A stretch of 64,000 nucleotides of DNA from Flavobacterium psychraerolatum (GCF_025960985.1 NZ_JAOQMX010000026.1:1-64000), one strand, 5' to 3'; positions 56,079 to 64,000 are shown, counted from the first letter of the stretch. Notes: generated by a model from the letters alone, not told the origin. Numbers and translations are program-made.

Positions 56079-56984
56079 TTAACTCTTTAAATAAATATTG
56101 TAGATAGAGTTTATTGTTTTTTGGTCGAGAGTACTTGTAGTTTCAGTTTGAATAAAATGACGTTTGAAAGCCATTATAGCAGCAGAAAGATTGGATGTGT
56201 CATAACCAATAATACGAAGTCCTTGTTCTATATTAAAGTCAGCTGGAGCCGTAGGTAAAATCTCGTCAACCCAAAGTCCAAAACCATTTTCAGCCAATGT
56301 TTTCCATGGAAATAGAGTACTAGGGTCAATTTTTCGGGTAGGAGCAATATCTGAGTGACCAATAATATTTTCTCTTGGAATCCCAAATTCACTTCGAAGC
56401 CTTGTTAATAAAGCCATTAGACTCGAAATTTGAGCTTCAGAGAAAGGTTCGCTTCCGTTGTTGTCCAATTCAATTCCGATCGAACAAGAATTAATGTCTT
56501 TTATTTTACCCCATGATCCATTACCCGCATGCCAAGCACGTAGGTAATCATTTAGCATTTGTACCACGCTACCATCATCACCAATGATATAATGTGCGCT
56601 TACTTGTGTTCTACTCAAAGTAAAAGTACGAATCGTTTGCTGAATAGAATCCTGAGCAGTATGATGTAGGATAATTAAATTTGGTTTTCTTAAATTGAAA
56701 TTAACAGTACCAATCCACTTTGTTTCTTGACCATTTTTTAATGTTTTAGAACCAACATCGGTAATAGCTTCACTAAATTTATACAATACTTTTGTGTAAG
56801 ACGTATCGATAGATATTACAGTCTTGGTAACAACAGGTAATGGTTTAGCTTCTTGAGAATCAATTTGTTTCTTTAAGACCTTTATTTTTTCTTTATAAAC
56901 TTTGTCCGTTTCTTTATAAGGGTTCTTGGTCCCGCAAGAAACAATAAGCAGTGCAAATAATAAAGTGAATGTTAATTTTTTCAT
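56079..56984 (-). CDS. N-acetylmuramoyl-L-alanine amidase lipoprotein (AmiD-like)
   Basis: A 301-residue lipoprotein. Signal MKKLTFTLLFALLIVSC with the lipid-linked Cys at residue 17. A linker precedes an amidase_2 (PGRP-fold) zinc domain from about residue 100: LIILHHTAQDS (first zinc His), VSAHYIIGDDGSVVQM, RAWHAGNGSWG, SIGIELDNNG and NIIGHSDIAPTRKIDPSTLFPW (second zinc His and catalytic Lys). The C-terminal helical part (about 245-301) resembles a peptidoglycan-binding-like extension. It cuts the sugar-peptide bond of muropeptides, acting from the outer membrane. Last gene of the rimO operon. Confidence 0.9.
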   Translation of the reverse strand: MKKLTFTLLFALLIVSCGTKNPYKETDKVYKEKIKVLKKQIDSQEAKPLPVVTKTVISIDTSYTKVLYKFSEAITDVGSKTLKNGQETKWIGTVNFNLRKPNLIILHHTAQDSIQQTIRTFTLSRTQVSAHYIIGDDGSVVQMLNDYLRAWHAGNGSWGKIKDINSCSIGIELDNNGSEPFSEAQISSLMALLTRLRSEFGIPRENIIGHSDIAPTRKIDPSTLFPWKTLAENGFGLWVDEILPTAPADFNIEQGLRIIGYDTSNLSAAIMAFKRHFIQTETTSTLDQKTINSIYNIYLKS

Positions 56985-57017
56985 TGGATTAAATACGAGA
57001 TAAAATTACCGTTGGAA

Positions 57018-57503
57018 TTATTTTTTACGTTTAGATTTTTTAGAATCAGTCTTTTGCGCAATCCATTTTTTGTAAAGATCTTTTTGATCTGGATTCAAGT
57101 ATTCATTTATTTTTCGAGTAGTAATTTCGCTAAGCGCAGTAACTTCCTTTAGTTTTTGATCTTGACCTACTTTTTCATCCTTAATAATTATTCCTTGTTC
57201 GCGGATACTTTCTTTTAGAACATTACCAATGGCGATTTCTTGTAAAGCATCCAGTTTTAATTCAGGAGTCATTTTCTTCATGATCTCACCCACTGTAACT
57301 TCTACCGGAATTTCTTTAGGTTTTTCAGGAGTATCTTGAACTTGATTGGATCTGTCCATTCGATTACTTCCGTATCCGTTACTATTTCCGTATCCGTTAC
57401 CGTAACCACCTCCATTTCCGTATCCATTTCCATACTGCGCATTTGCTGTTCCAATGGTTAATAAGAAAAGGATAAAGAATACTAATGAGTGCTGTTTTAT
57501 CAT
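57018..57503 (-). CDS. Secreted Gly/Tyr/Asn-rich protein with Spy-like helical C-terminus
   Basis: A 161-residue exported protein. Signal MIKQHSLVFFILFLLTIGTANA, then seven or so GYGNG-type repeats (residues 23-48). The rest (about 65-150) is helical, with MTPELKLDALQEIAIGNVLK and YLNPDQKDLYKKW, a spacing of helices and the LNPDQ motif reminiscent of Spy/CpxP-type LTxxQ periplasmic chaperones. The tail is Lys-rich (KKSKRKK). It lies between rimO and the amidase (gaps 39 and 33 bases), so probably in one operon. Function unproven. Confidence 0.7.
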   Translation of the reverse strand: MIKQHSLVFFILFLLTIGTANAQYGNGYGNGGGYGNGYGNSNGYGSNRMDRSNQVQDTPEKPKEIPVEVTVGEIMKKMTPELKLDALQEIAIGNVLKESIREQGIIIKDEKVGQDQKLKEVTALSEITTRKINEYLNPDQKDLYKKWIAQKTDSKKSKRKK

Positions 57504-57542
57504 GATATTTTAAATATAGTTACCAATTTTAACAATCAATAA

Positions 57543-58856
57543 TTAGACCGGTTCACCATAAAGATCAAATTCCGTTGCTTCCGTAATTTTAATCATGGCA
57601 AACTCTCCTGTTTTTACATAATGTTTTGAAGCATCAATCAATACCTCATTATCAACATCAGGACTATCAAATTCAGTTCTACCTACAAAGTGTTGTCCTT
57701 CTTTTCGATCAATAATACATTTAAAAACTTGACCAATTTTCTCTTGGTTCAAATCCCAAGAAATTTGAGATTGTAATTCCATGATTTCGTTGGCACGATC
57801 TTGTTTTACGTTATCAGGAACGTCATCCTCCAGTAAGAAAGCGTGTGTGTTTTCTTCGTGAGAATATGCAAAACAACCCATACGGTCAAATTTCATTTCT
57901 TGTACCCAATCTTTCAGTATATTGAAATCTTCCTGTGTCTCTCCAGGATAACCAACTATTAATGTCGTACGAATAGCCATTCCAGGAACCGCTGCTCTAA
58001 AGTCTTTTAATAATTGAGTAGTTTTTGCTTGTGTTGTTCCACGACGCATCGATTTCAAAACAGAATCTGAGATATGTTGTAGCGGAATATCAATGTAATT
58101 ACAAATTTTCGGTTCGCGTTTCATTAATTCCAAAACATCCATTGGGAAACCAGTAGGGAAGGCGTAGTGCAAACGAATCCACTCAATACCTTCAACGGCA
58201 GCTAAACCTTCAAGTAACTCGGCTAAATTTCTTTTCTTGTATATATCAAGACCATAATAAGTCAAATCTTGAGCAATCAGAATTAATTCTTTTACACCGT
58301 CTCTTGCTAATCCCTGCGCTTCTTTAACCAATTTCTCAATAGGTTGCGAAACGTGTTTTCCTCTCATAAGCGGAATAGCACAAAAACTACAAGGTCTATC
58401 ACAACCTTCAGCAATTTTTAAATAAGCATAATTTTTAGGAGTAGTAGTCAGACGCTCTCCTAATAATTCATGTTTGTAATCGGCACCCAAAGCTTTTAGT
58501 AATTGAGGTAATTCTGTTGTTCCGAAAAACTGATCTACATTAGGTATTTCCTTTTCCAAATCCGGTCTATATCGTTCAGACAAACATCCAGTTACAAAAA
58601 CCTTGTCTACTAAACCTTTTTCTTTTTTGTCAGCATATTCTAGAATCATGTTTACAGATTCTGCTTTTGCATTATCAATAAAACCACAAGTGTTAATCAC
58701 GATTATATTCCCCTCCCTTTCGGCGGGTGCTTCATGTTCCACTTCTTTTCCATTAGCACGAAGTTGGCCCATTAAGACTTCACTGTCGTATATGTTTTTA
58801 GAACACCCAAGGGTGATTACGTTGATTTTATTCTTTTTTAAAGACTTGGTTCTCAT
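57543..58856 (-). CDS. rimO: Ribosomal protein S12 methylthiotransferase
   Basis: A 437-residue radical SAM enzyme that methylthiolates the aspartate of ribosomal protein S12. Three domains: N-terminal UPF0004 with the Cys ligands of the auxiliary cluster (VITLGCSKNIYDSE, INTCGFIDNAKAES and VTGCLSERY), a radical SAM core with GCDRPCSFCAIPLMRGKH (CX3CX2C), and a C-terminal TRAM domain (about 375-437). The absence of the MiaB long variant loop and the RGKH motif point to RimO. First gene of an operon with 57018 and the amidase. A -7 box lies 20 bases upstream. Confidence 0.96.
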   Translation of the reverse strand: MRTKSLKKNKINVITLGCSKNIYDSEVLMGQLRANGKEVEHEAPAEREGNIIVINTCGFIDNAKAESVNMILEYADKKEKGLVDKVFVTGCLSERYRPDLEKEIPNVDQFFGTTELPQLLKALGADYKHELLGERLTTTPKNYAYLKIAEGCDRPCSFCAIPLMRGKHVSQPIEKLVKEAQGLARDGVKELILIAQDLTYYGLDIYKKRNLAELLEGLAAVEGIEWIRLHYAFPTGFPMDVLELMKREPKICNYIDIPLQHISDSVLKSMRRGTTQAKTTQLLKDFRAAVPGMAIRTTLIVGYPGETQEDFNILKDWVQEMKFDRMGCFAYSHEENTHAFLLEDDVPDNVKQDRANEIMELQSQISWDLNQEKIGQVFKCIIDRKEGQHFVGRTEFDSPDVDNEVLIDASKHYVKTGEFAMIKITEATEFDLYGEPV

Positions 58857-58875
58857 AGTTTTGTAAATTGGAGTG

Positions 58876-58883
58876 CAAAATTA
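58876..58883 (-). promoter_or_regulatory. -7 box upstream of rimO
   Basis: CAAAATTA on the plus strand reads TAATTTTG on the minus strand. It lies between the rimO ATG and element copy c. No good -33 TTG. Confidence 0.45.
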
Positions 58884-58934
58884 CGCTTTTTTATCCAAAC
58901 CGCATTGATTTTACTCGGTTTTAGGTTAATATTT

Positions 58935-59011
58935 AGGAGCTGTTTCCTGCTATCCGCTATATCTCTTGTTTCGCTATCGCTTCACAAGAGGATGTCGCTC
59001 CTATCAGGGCT
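58935..59011 (-). repeat. Dispersed hairpin element, copy c
   Basis: On the minus strand: AGCCCTGATAGGAGCGAC, ATCC, the variable stem CTCTTGTGAAGCGATAGCG / AAACAAGAG, then ATATAGCGGATAGCAGGAAA and AGCTCC. Arms agree with copies a and b; the central hairpin is different in sequence. It lies directly after the FadL-gene terminator and points toward rimO. Confidence 0.8.
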
Positions 59012-59045
59012 AAAAAAATCCGTCTCAAATTCATGAAACGGATTC
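59012..59045 (-). terminator. Terminator after the FadL-like gene
   Basis: On the minus strand AATCCGTTTCA / TGAGACGGATT with loop TGAATT followed by seven T. It ends where element copy c begins. Confidence 0.8.
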
Positions 59046-59065
59046 AAAAGAATATTTTAATAAGA

Positions 59066-60601
59066 TTACAATTCAAATAACAGTGTTAATGATACTGTAT
59101 CAGTCTTTGTGTTTATTTTTGCTCCATCAGTAAAACCTTGAGAGAAAAAACCTTGTTGTGTGGTTCTTTTTGCATTGGCGTAAGCCAAATCCAATTTGGT
59201 AGAACCAAAGTTGTAACCAATACCAGCAGAGTAACCTTTTAAATCTCCAAGAGTAGTATTGTCTTTGTATGGGCTTTCTTGATAGCGGTAACCAGCACGC
59301 AAGCTTAAAGCTTTAATTTTATATTCGCCACCTACTCTAAATTCATTACTAACTTTCAATGTTTGTCCAATTTCTGTATTTATGAATGGATCTCTAGTAT
59401 CTCTTTCCATTGAATACTGTATCTTACTATAATCCTTTCGACTATAATCAAAACTGATTAGTCCTTTCTTTCCAAATACATATGCTAAACTTCCTGTGAA
59501 TTTACTAGGAGTTTTTAATTGGTAAGTATCATAAACAACAAACTCATTCGAGTCAGGGTTTATAGTTTCAAAGTTCGGATTAACTTTGTCTTCGTTAATT
59601 ACAGAAGTAATGTTCTGTCTTACTTCATCATTAAATCTATTCCAAGTAGGAGATTCATAAGCTAGTCCAATTCGAAGTTCTTTTGTTGCTTTGATAATTG
59701 TTCCTAGTTGAAATGAAAATCCAGAACCATAAGTATAAGTTTCATTTTCAAATTTTGTGTTAGCAATATCAATTGTATTACTATTTAGTGAATTGTCATT
59801 GTCTTCGTAAAAAACTTTATTTTGTCTGAAGTCAGTAAAATGAGAATTTAAATTCAATCCAAAATGAATTCTATCATTATAATCTGCAGAAGCATTGAAT
59901 GATAGTTTACCATTATATCCTGTAGATGTTATCGTGTTTTCTTGGTAATAATTCCCTCCTGATGGCACATTACTTTGATAAACGGTATTGCTATCAACAT
60001 CATTTTGTGGGTTAATCAAGAATCCTTTAAAACCCAAAAACGCTTGTTGATCAGCATATTTCAGCTTGTAATAAGTATTGTTTATCATGGTTCCTAGTGG
60101 GATTCCTTCTTGGTTTTTGTTGGGATTTGCATTGGCAAAACTCAGAAAATATTCTGCAACAGAATTGGTAGGGTTTGTACCGAAGGTTCCAGTAGTATTA
60201 TTGAAATTATTAGTGTTCTCGTAATTGACTCCAACAGCAAATTTTTTCCATCCAGACTTTCTGTTTCCGTTCTTAAAAACAAAAACGGCTCCAGCTTGAT
60301 TTAAGTTAAAATCACTAGACTTTTCATTGTGTTTACTTCCAAAATAATCTGCATTGTTATTTGTGACTAAGTTACTAAAAGTTAATGTCATCTGATTGTT
60401 TGAAAACACTGAAGATCCTGCTGGGTTTATGTTTAGCGATGATAAGTCACCTCCTAATGCTCCAAAGGCACCACTCATGGCTTTGTAGCGCGCAGTACCG
60501 TTAATGTTATCTTGAGTAAAGCGAACAGCATCTCTTACTTCTTGAGATTGGATAGTTCCAAAAGATAACCCTGCAATTATGATGTATATGTATTTTTTCA
60601 T
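59066..60601 (-). CDS. Outer-membrane transport protein, FadL/OmpP1 family
   Basis: A 511-residue outer-membrane barrel. Signal MKKYIYIIIAGLSFGTIQSQ. The N-terminal hatch region AVRFTQDNINGTARYKAMSGAFGALGGDLSSLNINPAGS is the family hallmark (split as RYKAMSGAFGALGGD and NINPAGSSVF). It continues as about 14 strands, with SFDYSRKDYSKI and LSLRAGYRYQES late in the barrel, and ends VSLTLLFEL. FadL-type proteins take up hydrophobic molecules such as long-chain fatty acids; the ligand here is not shown. It is 41 bases downstream of the Gly/Tyr-rich lipoprotein gene in the same direction. Confidence 0.9.
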   Translation of the reverse strand: MKKYIYIIIAGLSFGTIQSQEVRDAVRFTQDNINGTARYKAMSGAFGALGGDLSSLNINPAGSSVFSNNQMTLTFSNLVTNNNADYFGSKHNEKSSDFNLNQAGAVFVFKNGNRKSGWKKFAVGVNYENTNNFNNTTGTFGTNPTNSVAEYFLSFANANPNKNQEGIPLGTMINNTYYKLKYADQQAFLGFKGFLINPQNDVDSNTVYQSNVPSGGNYYQENTITSTGYNGKLSFNASADYNDRIHFGLNLNSHFTDFRQNKVFYEDNDNSLNSNTIDIANTKFENETYTYGSGFSFQLGTIIKATKELRIGLAYESPTWNRFNDEVRQNITSVINEDKVNPNFETINPDSNEFVVYDTYQLKTPSKFTGSLAYVFGKKGLISFDYSRKDYSKIQYSMERDTRDPFINTEIGQTLKVSNEFRVGGEYKIKALSLRAGYRYQESPYKDNTTLGDLKGYSAGIGYNFGSTKLDLAYANAKRTTQQGFFSQGFTDGAKINTKTDTVSLTLLFEL

Positions 60602-60642
60602 TATAATGTGTTTTTGAAATTTTAGTACAAATTGGTTGGGTT

Positions 60643-61653
60643 TTATCTTCCTCTTCTTCCGCTTCCACTACTACCTCCACTGCTTCCTCCATAACTTCCT
60701 CCGTAACTTCCACCACCATAGGAACCTGTGTTACTCGGTCTTGAATACGAGTCATTGCTATATGAGCGGGAGGGTGTACTGTATTGTTGACTTCTAGTAG
60801 TGTTACTTTCGGTATTATTATAGGTACGTGTTGCTGTATTTGTTCCTCTATTGCTATTGTTAGGTGGCGTTGTATAACGACGACCTGAAGTTGGGGTACT
60901 ATTTCTAGAGAAAACAGGTGCTTCACTTGGTGTGTAAATGGAGTTGCTTCTACTTGAGTTGCCATTTGCAGCACTTCTTGAGTAGCTATTGGTATTGTTG
61001 TTATAACTTCTTGAGTCCAAGGAGTTACTGGTACTTCTCCCGTTGTAACTGCTTGATCGAACCCTATTATAGGAATTATTGTTATTGTAGTAGTATCCAT
61101 TGTTAAACCCATTTCCGTAACCACCATATCCATAACCATAATAAGGGGAGTTCCATCCAAAATTATTGTAACCATAACCAAATCCACTGTAACCCCATCC
61201 GAAATTATTATATCCATAAAAAGGAGAATTCCACCCGTAGCCTCCGCCATAACCCCATCCGTAAAAAGGAGAGTTGTATCCGTTGTACATACCCATTCCC
61301 CAATTATTATTAGGGTATATATTTACATTAGTTTGAGGGTGATTGTTTCCCCAGCCAGCATACTGATTGTTTGTGTTCTGAGTATCGTCATAACTGTTGT
61401 AGCTTTCTACATCAGTAAATATTTGGTCAGATTGTGGATCAGTTTGCAAAGATTTAAAGTATTCTTTGTATTCATTACTTTGATAGTTTCTTTGAGTAAC
61501 TTCATTTCGTGGTGCGGTTGAACCTCCGTAGATACCATCGCTTTCATAGTATGAACTATTTTCGAAAGACCCACAAGAAGTTAATAAGAAGGTACTCAAG
61601 CTAAATAGCATAAAAAAGGATGCTTTTTTTGAGTTAATTATATAAGTTTTCAT
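60643..61653 (-). CDS. Gly/Tyr/Asn/Ser-rich lipoprotein
   Basis: A 336-residue lipoprotein. The signal carries FFMLFSLSTFLLTSCGSF, lipid-linked Cys at about residue 27. A conserved acidic patch (about 40-100, YKEYFKSLQTDPQSDQIF) precedes a low-complexity region (about 110-175) of YGWGYGGGYGW-type repeats, then a Ser/Asn/Arg/Thr-rich tail ending in Gly-Ser repeats and RRGR. The composition suggests an extended, disordered or amyloid-prone surface protein. Function unknown. It lies upstream of the FadL-like gene and diverges from proS. Confidence 0.8.
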   Translation of the reverse strand: MKTYIINSKKASFFMLFSLSTFLLTSCGSFENSSYYESDGIYGGSTAPRNEVTQRNYQSNEYKEYFKSLQTDPQSDQIFTDVESYNSYDDTQNTNNQYAGWGNNHPQTNVNIYPNNNWGMGMYNGYNSPFYGWGYGGGYGWNSPFYGYNNFGWGYSGFGYGYNNFGWNSPYYGYGYGGYGNGFNNGYYYNNNNSYNRVRSSSYNGRSTSNSLDSRSYNNNTNSYSRSAANGNSSRSNSIYTPSEAPVFSRNSTPTSGRRYTTPPNNSNRGTNTATRTYNNTESNTTRSQQYSTPSRSYSNDSYSRPSNTGSYGGGSYGGSYGGSSGGSSGSGRRGR

Positions 61654-61674
61654 ATCTATATGGTTTTTTTATTG

Positions 61675-61702
61675 TTGCACAATACAAAAATAGTTAGTTT
61701 TG
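61675..61702 (+). promoter_or_regulatory. Promoter of proS (TTG-N17-TAGTTTTG) overlapping a divergent -7 box
   Basis: TTG at 61675-61677, TAGTTTTG at 61695-61702, spacer 17. On the minus strand TATTTTTG at 61685-61692 can serve the lipoprotein gene (32 bases from its ATG). The two start signals share the same 28 bases. Confidence 0.65.
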
Positions 61703-61756
61703 CGGAACTATTTAGTTAAATAATAATAAAACAATATTTGTGCCAAATTATTCAAT

Positions 61757-63235
61757 ATGAGCAAGAACCTTACTACACGAGCTGAAGATTATTCAAAATG
61801 GTACAACGAATTAGTTGTAAAAGCAGACTTAGCAGAGAACTCAGGAGTTAGAGGCTGTATGGTTATCAAGCCTTATGGTTATGCGATTTGGGAGAAAATG
61901 CAAGCAGAATTAGATCGAATGTTCAAAGAAACAGGACATCAAAATGCTTACTTTCCTTTATTTGTACCAAAAAGTATGTTTGAGGCAGAAGAGAAGAATG
62001 CCGAAGGATTCGCCAAAGAATGTGCAGTAGTGACTCATTATAGATTAAAGAATGATCCAGATCGCCCTGGAAAATTGATGGTTGATCCAAACGCAAAGTT
62101 GGAGGAGGAGCTAATTGTTCGACCAACATCCGAAGCGATAATTTGGTCTACCTATAAAGGTTGGGTGCAGTCCTATAGAGATTTACCATTGTTGATTAAT
62201 CAATGGGCAAATGTTGTTCGTTGGGAAATGCGTACTCGTTTGTTTTTAAGAACTGCCGAATTTTTATGGCAAGAAGGACACACTGCTCATGCAACCCGTA
62301 AAGAAGCTGTTGAGGAATCAGAAAGAATGATGAATGTCTATGCGGATTTTGCTCAAAACTTCATGGCAATTCCAGTTGTTAAAGGGATAAAAACAGAATC
62401 AGAGCGTTTTGCAGGAGCTGTAGAAACATATTGTATCGAAGCATTGATGCAGGATGGAAAAGCTTTGCAGGCTGGTACATCACATTTCTTAGGTCAAAAT
62501 TTTGCAGAAGCATTTGATGTGAAGTTTGCAAATGCTGAAGGGAAACAAGAATATGTTTGGGGGACTTCATGGGGGGTTTCGACTCGTTTAATGGGAGCCT
62601 TAGTGATGACACATTCAGATGATCAAGGATTAGTGTTACCGCCAAACTTAGCACCAATTCAAGTGGTGGTTGTTCCTATATATAAAACAGATGAACAATT
62701 GACATCAATAACTGAAGCTGTTGCTGTTTTGTCAGCTGATTTGAGAAAACTGGGGGTTACGGTTAAGTTTGATGACAGGACAACTCAAAAACCAGGATTT
62801 AAATTTGCTGAATGGGAATTAAAAGGAGTTCCAGTTCGTATTGCTGTTGGTCCAAAGGATTTAGAAAATGGCACATTTGAAGTAGCTAGACGGGATACTT
62901 TGACCAAAGAGACGAAATCAAAAGAAGGTATAGCGACATATATAAAGGGATTGTTAGAACAAATTCAAATTGATTTATTCGAAAAAGCTTTGGAATATAG
63001 AAATACGCATGTCACGGAAGTGAATGATTTTGAAGAATTTAAACAAATTCTAGATACAAAAGGAGGCTTTGTTTCTGCCCACTGGGACGGTACAATTGAA
63101 ACAGAAGAAAAGATAAAAGATTTGACCAAAGCAACAATCAGATGTATTCCTTTGGATGCAAAAGAAGAAGCGGGAACCTGCGTGTTTACAGGGAATTCTT
63201 CATCAAAGAGAGTTCTTTTTGCTAAGGCATATTGA
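61757..63235 (+). CDS. proS: Prolyl-tRNA synthetase, short (eukaryote/archaeal-type) form
   Basis: A 492-residue class II synthetase charging tRNA-Pro. Motif 1 is in [17 protein letters not shown], motif 2 in [27 protein letters not shown] and motif 3 in [21 protein letters not shown]. The C-terminal anticodon-binding domain starts [10 protein letters not shown]. There is no bacterial editing insertion, and the C-terminal zinc/tail domain (about 420-492) is of the short type. This form is usual in Bacteroidota. Cytosolic. It is followed by the tRNA-Glu cluster. Confidence 0.97.
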   Translation: MSKNLTTRAEDYSKWYNELVVKADLAENSGVRGCMVIKPYGYAIWEKMQAELDRMFKETGHQNAYFPLFVPKSMFEAEEKNAEGFAKECAVVTHYRLKNDPDRPGKLMVDPNAKLEEELIVRPTSEAIIWSTYKGWVQSYRDLPLLINQWANVVRWEMRTRLFLRTAEFLWQEGHTAHATRKEAVEESERMMNVYADFAQNFMAIPVVKGIKTESERFAGAVETYCIEALMQDGKALQAGTSHFLGQNFAEAFDVKFANAEGKQEYVWGTSWGVSTRLMGALVMTHSDDQGLVLPPNLAPIQVVVVPIYKTDEQLTSITEAVAVLSADLRKLGVTVKFDDRTTQKPGFKFAEWELKGVPVRIAVGPKDLENGTFEVARRDTLTKETKSKEGIATYIKGLLEQIQIDLFEKALEYRNTHVTEVNDFEEFKQILDTKGGFVSAHWDGTIETEEKIKDLTKATIRCIPLDAKEEAGTCVFTGNSSSKRVLFAKAY

Positions 63236-63263
63236 TTTTTTTTAATTTTTTTTGCATCTGCTA

Positions 63264-63293
63264 TTGTACTTCTCGAAAATAGTTGTATTTTTG
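63264..63293 (+). promoter_or_regulatory. Promoter of the tRNA-Glu cluster (TTG-N19-TATTTTTG)
   Basis: TTG at 63264-63266 and TATTTTTG at 63286-63293, spacer 19. The box ends 21 bases before the first tRNA. It probably also drives the following tRNAs and rpsT. Confidence 0.7.
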
Positions 63294-63313
63294 CATCCGC
63301 AATAGAGAAGCAA

Positions 63314-63385
63314 GGCCCGTTCGTCTATCGGTTAGGACGCATGGTTTTCATCCATGTAAGAGCGGTTCGATTCCGCTACGGGCTA
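63314..63385 (+). tRNA. tRNA-Glu(TTC), copy 1
   Basis: 72 bases with complete cloverleaf. Acceptor GGCCCGT / ACGGGCT, D arm GTCT...GGAC, anticodon stem CATGG / CCATG, loop TTTTCAT with anticodon TTC, T arm GCGGTTCGATTCCGC, discriminator A. The CCA end is not encoded. Confidence 0.97.
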
Positions 63386-63431
63386 CTATTTTTATTGCAT
63401 GTTAAAGTCTCCTGAACTTAAGATGGAAAAT

Positions 63432-63503
63432 GGCCCGTTCGTCTATCGGTTAGGACGCATGGTTTTCATCCATGTAAGAGCGGTTCGATTCCGCTACGGG
63501 CTA
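63432..63503 (+). tRNA. tRNA-Glu(TTC), copy 2
   Basis: Identical in sequence to copy 1 over all 72 bases, 46 bases downstream of it. The flanking sequences differ, apart from the extreme ends. Confidence 0.97.
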
Positions 63504-63555
63504 CAAGATTAATCAATAGGGTTCTATTGAAATTGATTAAGAACTAGGTGATAAT

Positions 63556-63627
63556 GGTCCGTTCGTCTAGGGGTTAGGACGCCAAGATTTCGTCTTGGTA
63601 ACAGGGGTTCGATTCCCTTACGGACTA
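63556..63627 (+). tRNA. tRNA-Glu(TTC), divergent third copy
   Basis: 72-base cloverleaf with acceptor GGTCCGT / ACGGACT, the same D-stem, anticodon stem CCAAG / CTTGG and loop ATTTCGT (anticodon TTC). Positions 32 and 37 are A and G rather than the T and A of copies 1 and 2; A32 can pair with T38. T arm AGGGG / CCCTT includes a G-T pair. Discriminator A. Isoacceptor identity is clear; the loop is unusual. Confidence 0.93.
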
Positions 63628-63665
63628 CAATAAAAAAAATAGTAAAAAGATAAAATTATAATAAA

Positions 63666-63917
63666 ATGGCAAATCATAAGTCAGCTTTAAAAAGAATTAG
63701 AAGCAACGAAAAGAAAAAAGTGTTAAACAGATACCAACACAAAACTACTCGTAATGCTATCAAAGCATTAAGAATAGCTACTGATAAATCTGATGCTACT
63801 GCAAAATTGTCAAGCGTAATTTCTATGATTGATAAATTAGCTAAGAAAAATGTTATCCATGATAACAAAGCTTCAAACTTAAAATCTAAGTTAACTAAAT
63901 TTGTTGCAAAATTGTAA
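63666..63917 (+). CDS. rpsT: 30S ribosomal protein S20
   Basis: An 83-residue helical primary 16S rRNA-binding protein. Lys/Arg-rich. It begins MANHKSALKRIRSNEKKKVLNRYQHK, in which ANHKSALKRIRSNEKK is the signature, and ends KASNLKSKLTKFVAKL. It follows the tRNA-Glu cluster by 38 bases with no separate promoter seen. Full length, with a terminator immediately after. Confidence 0.98.
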   Translation: MANHKSALKRIRSNEKKKVLNRYQHKTTRNAIKALRIATDKSDATAKLSSVISMIDKLAKKNVIHDNKASNLKSKLTKFVAKL

Positions 63918-63943
63918 CATGTTAAGTTTTGAGAATATATATA

Positions 63944-63974
63944 AAAAAGCCTCTTTTTGGAGGCTTTTTTTTGT
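63944..63974 (+). terminator. Terminator after rpsT
   Basis: Stem AAAGCCTC / GAGGCTTT with loop TTTTTG, followed by a run of T, 26 bases past the stop. The remaining bases to 64000 hold no feature. Confidence 0.88.
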
Positions 63975-64000
63975 TTACGCTATTTTATATGAGGCGGATT

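Noticed and set aside
60507..61250. 247-codon frame antiparallel frame-shifted across the Gly/Tyr-rich lipoprotein
   Set aside because: It is a shadow of the low-complexity repeat in another frame of the same strand and lacks any export signal or domain.

Overview
This window is an AT-rich chromosomal segment from a member of the Bacteroidota, most likely the genus Flavobacterium. The evidence is: TonB-dependent receptors with carboxypeptidase-like N-termini, a DUF4249 lipoprotein partner, bacillithiol synthesis (BshC), monomeric isocitrate dehydrogenase, a eukaryote-type short ProRS, and recurrent TAnnTTTG -7 promoter boxes (several with TTG 17-19 bases upstream), which is the Bacteroidota promoter type. 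Most of it is ordinary housekeeping DNA. No prophage, integrative element or CRISPR array is visible.

Layout. 1-7.2 kb: DUF1003 membrane protein, pyrD, an AEC transporter, a 1-Cys peroxiredoxin, a GH13 branching-enzyme-like protein, a lone response regulator, and an AraC regulator with a CxxC metal-binding N-terminus. 7.3-9.2 kb: a dense array of about thirty 13-base hairpins, built from a roughly 292-base repeat, ending 30 bases from an IS200-like Y1 (HUH) transposase gene. It looks like a Bacteroidota version of the REP/RAYT arrangement and is the most unusual part of the window. 10-16.7 kb: nudK-like Nudix enzyme, purA, fur, relA/spoT, a SpoU methyltransferase and a TRIC channel. 16.9-23.3 kb: a five-gene surface-polysaccharide block (FemAB/GNAT-like acyltransferase, sugar aminotransferase, CDP-glycerol/ribitol phosphotransferase, fused cytidylyltransferase-reductase for CDP-ribitol, Wzx-type flippase). 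These genes together predict a polyol-phosphate, teichoic-acid-like modification in a Gram-negative cell.

23.3-25.3 kb: two tandem paralogous small secreted proteins, each with the same leader, promoter offset and terminator. 25.3-43 kb: DUF1456, a BioF-like PLP enzyme with a dipeptide epimerase (an operon probably acting on muropeptides), a TerB-like protein, uvrB, a large Oar-like TonB receptor, rlmF, thiN, a DUF4249/TonB receptor pair and icd. 43-53.4 kb: a small lipoprotein overlapping a DUF721 gene, ndk, bshC, a GH63-like glycosidase with an SDR, and a B12-binding radical SAM enzyme with an aldo/keto reductase. 54-61.7 kb: envelope proteins (porin, amidase, FadL-like, Gly/Tyr-rich lipoprotein), a 2OG-Fe(II) oxygenase and the rimO operon. 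61.7-64 kb: proS, three tRNA-Glu genes and rpsT.

Small dispersed non-coding elements recur between genes. One family has at least three copies (42.68, 42.98 and 58.94 kb); relatives or a second family lie at 36.67 and 9.81 kb. Each has conserved arms around a variable hairpin. The copies at 36.67, 42.68, 42.98 and 58.94 kb are oriented with the gene they precede, and the 42.98 kb copy has a strong promoter just upstream, so it is probably transcribed.
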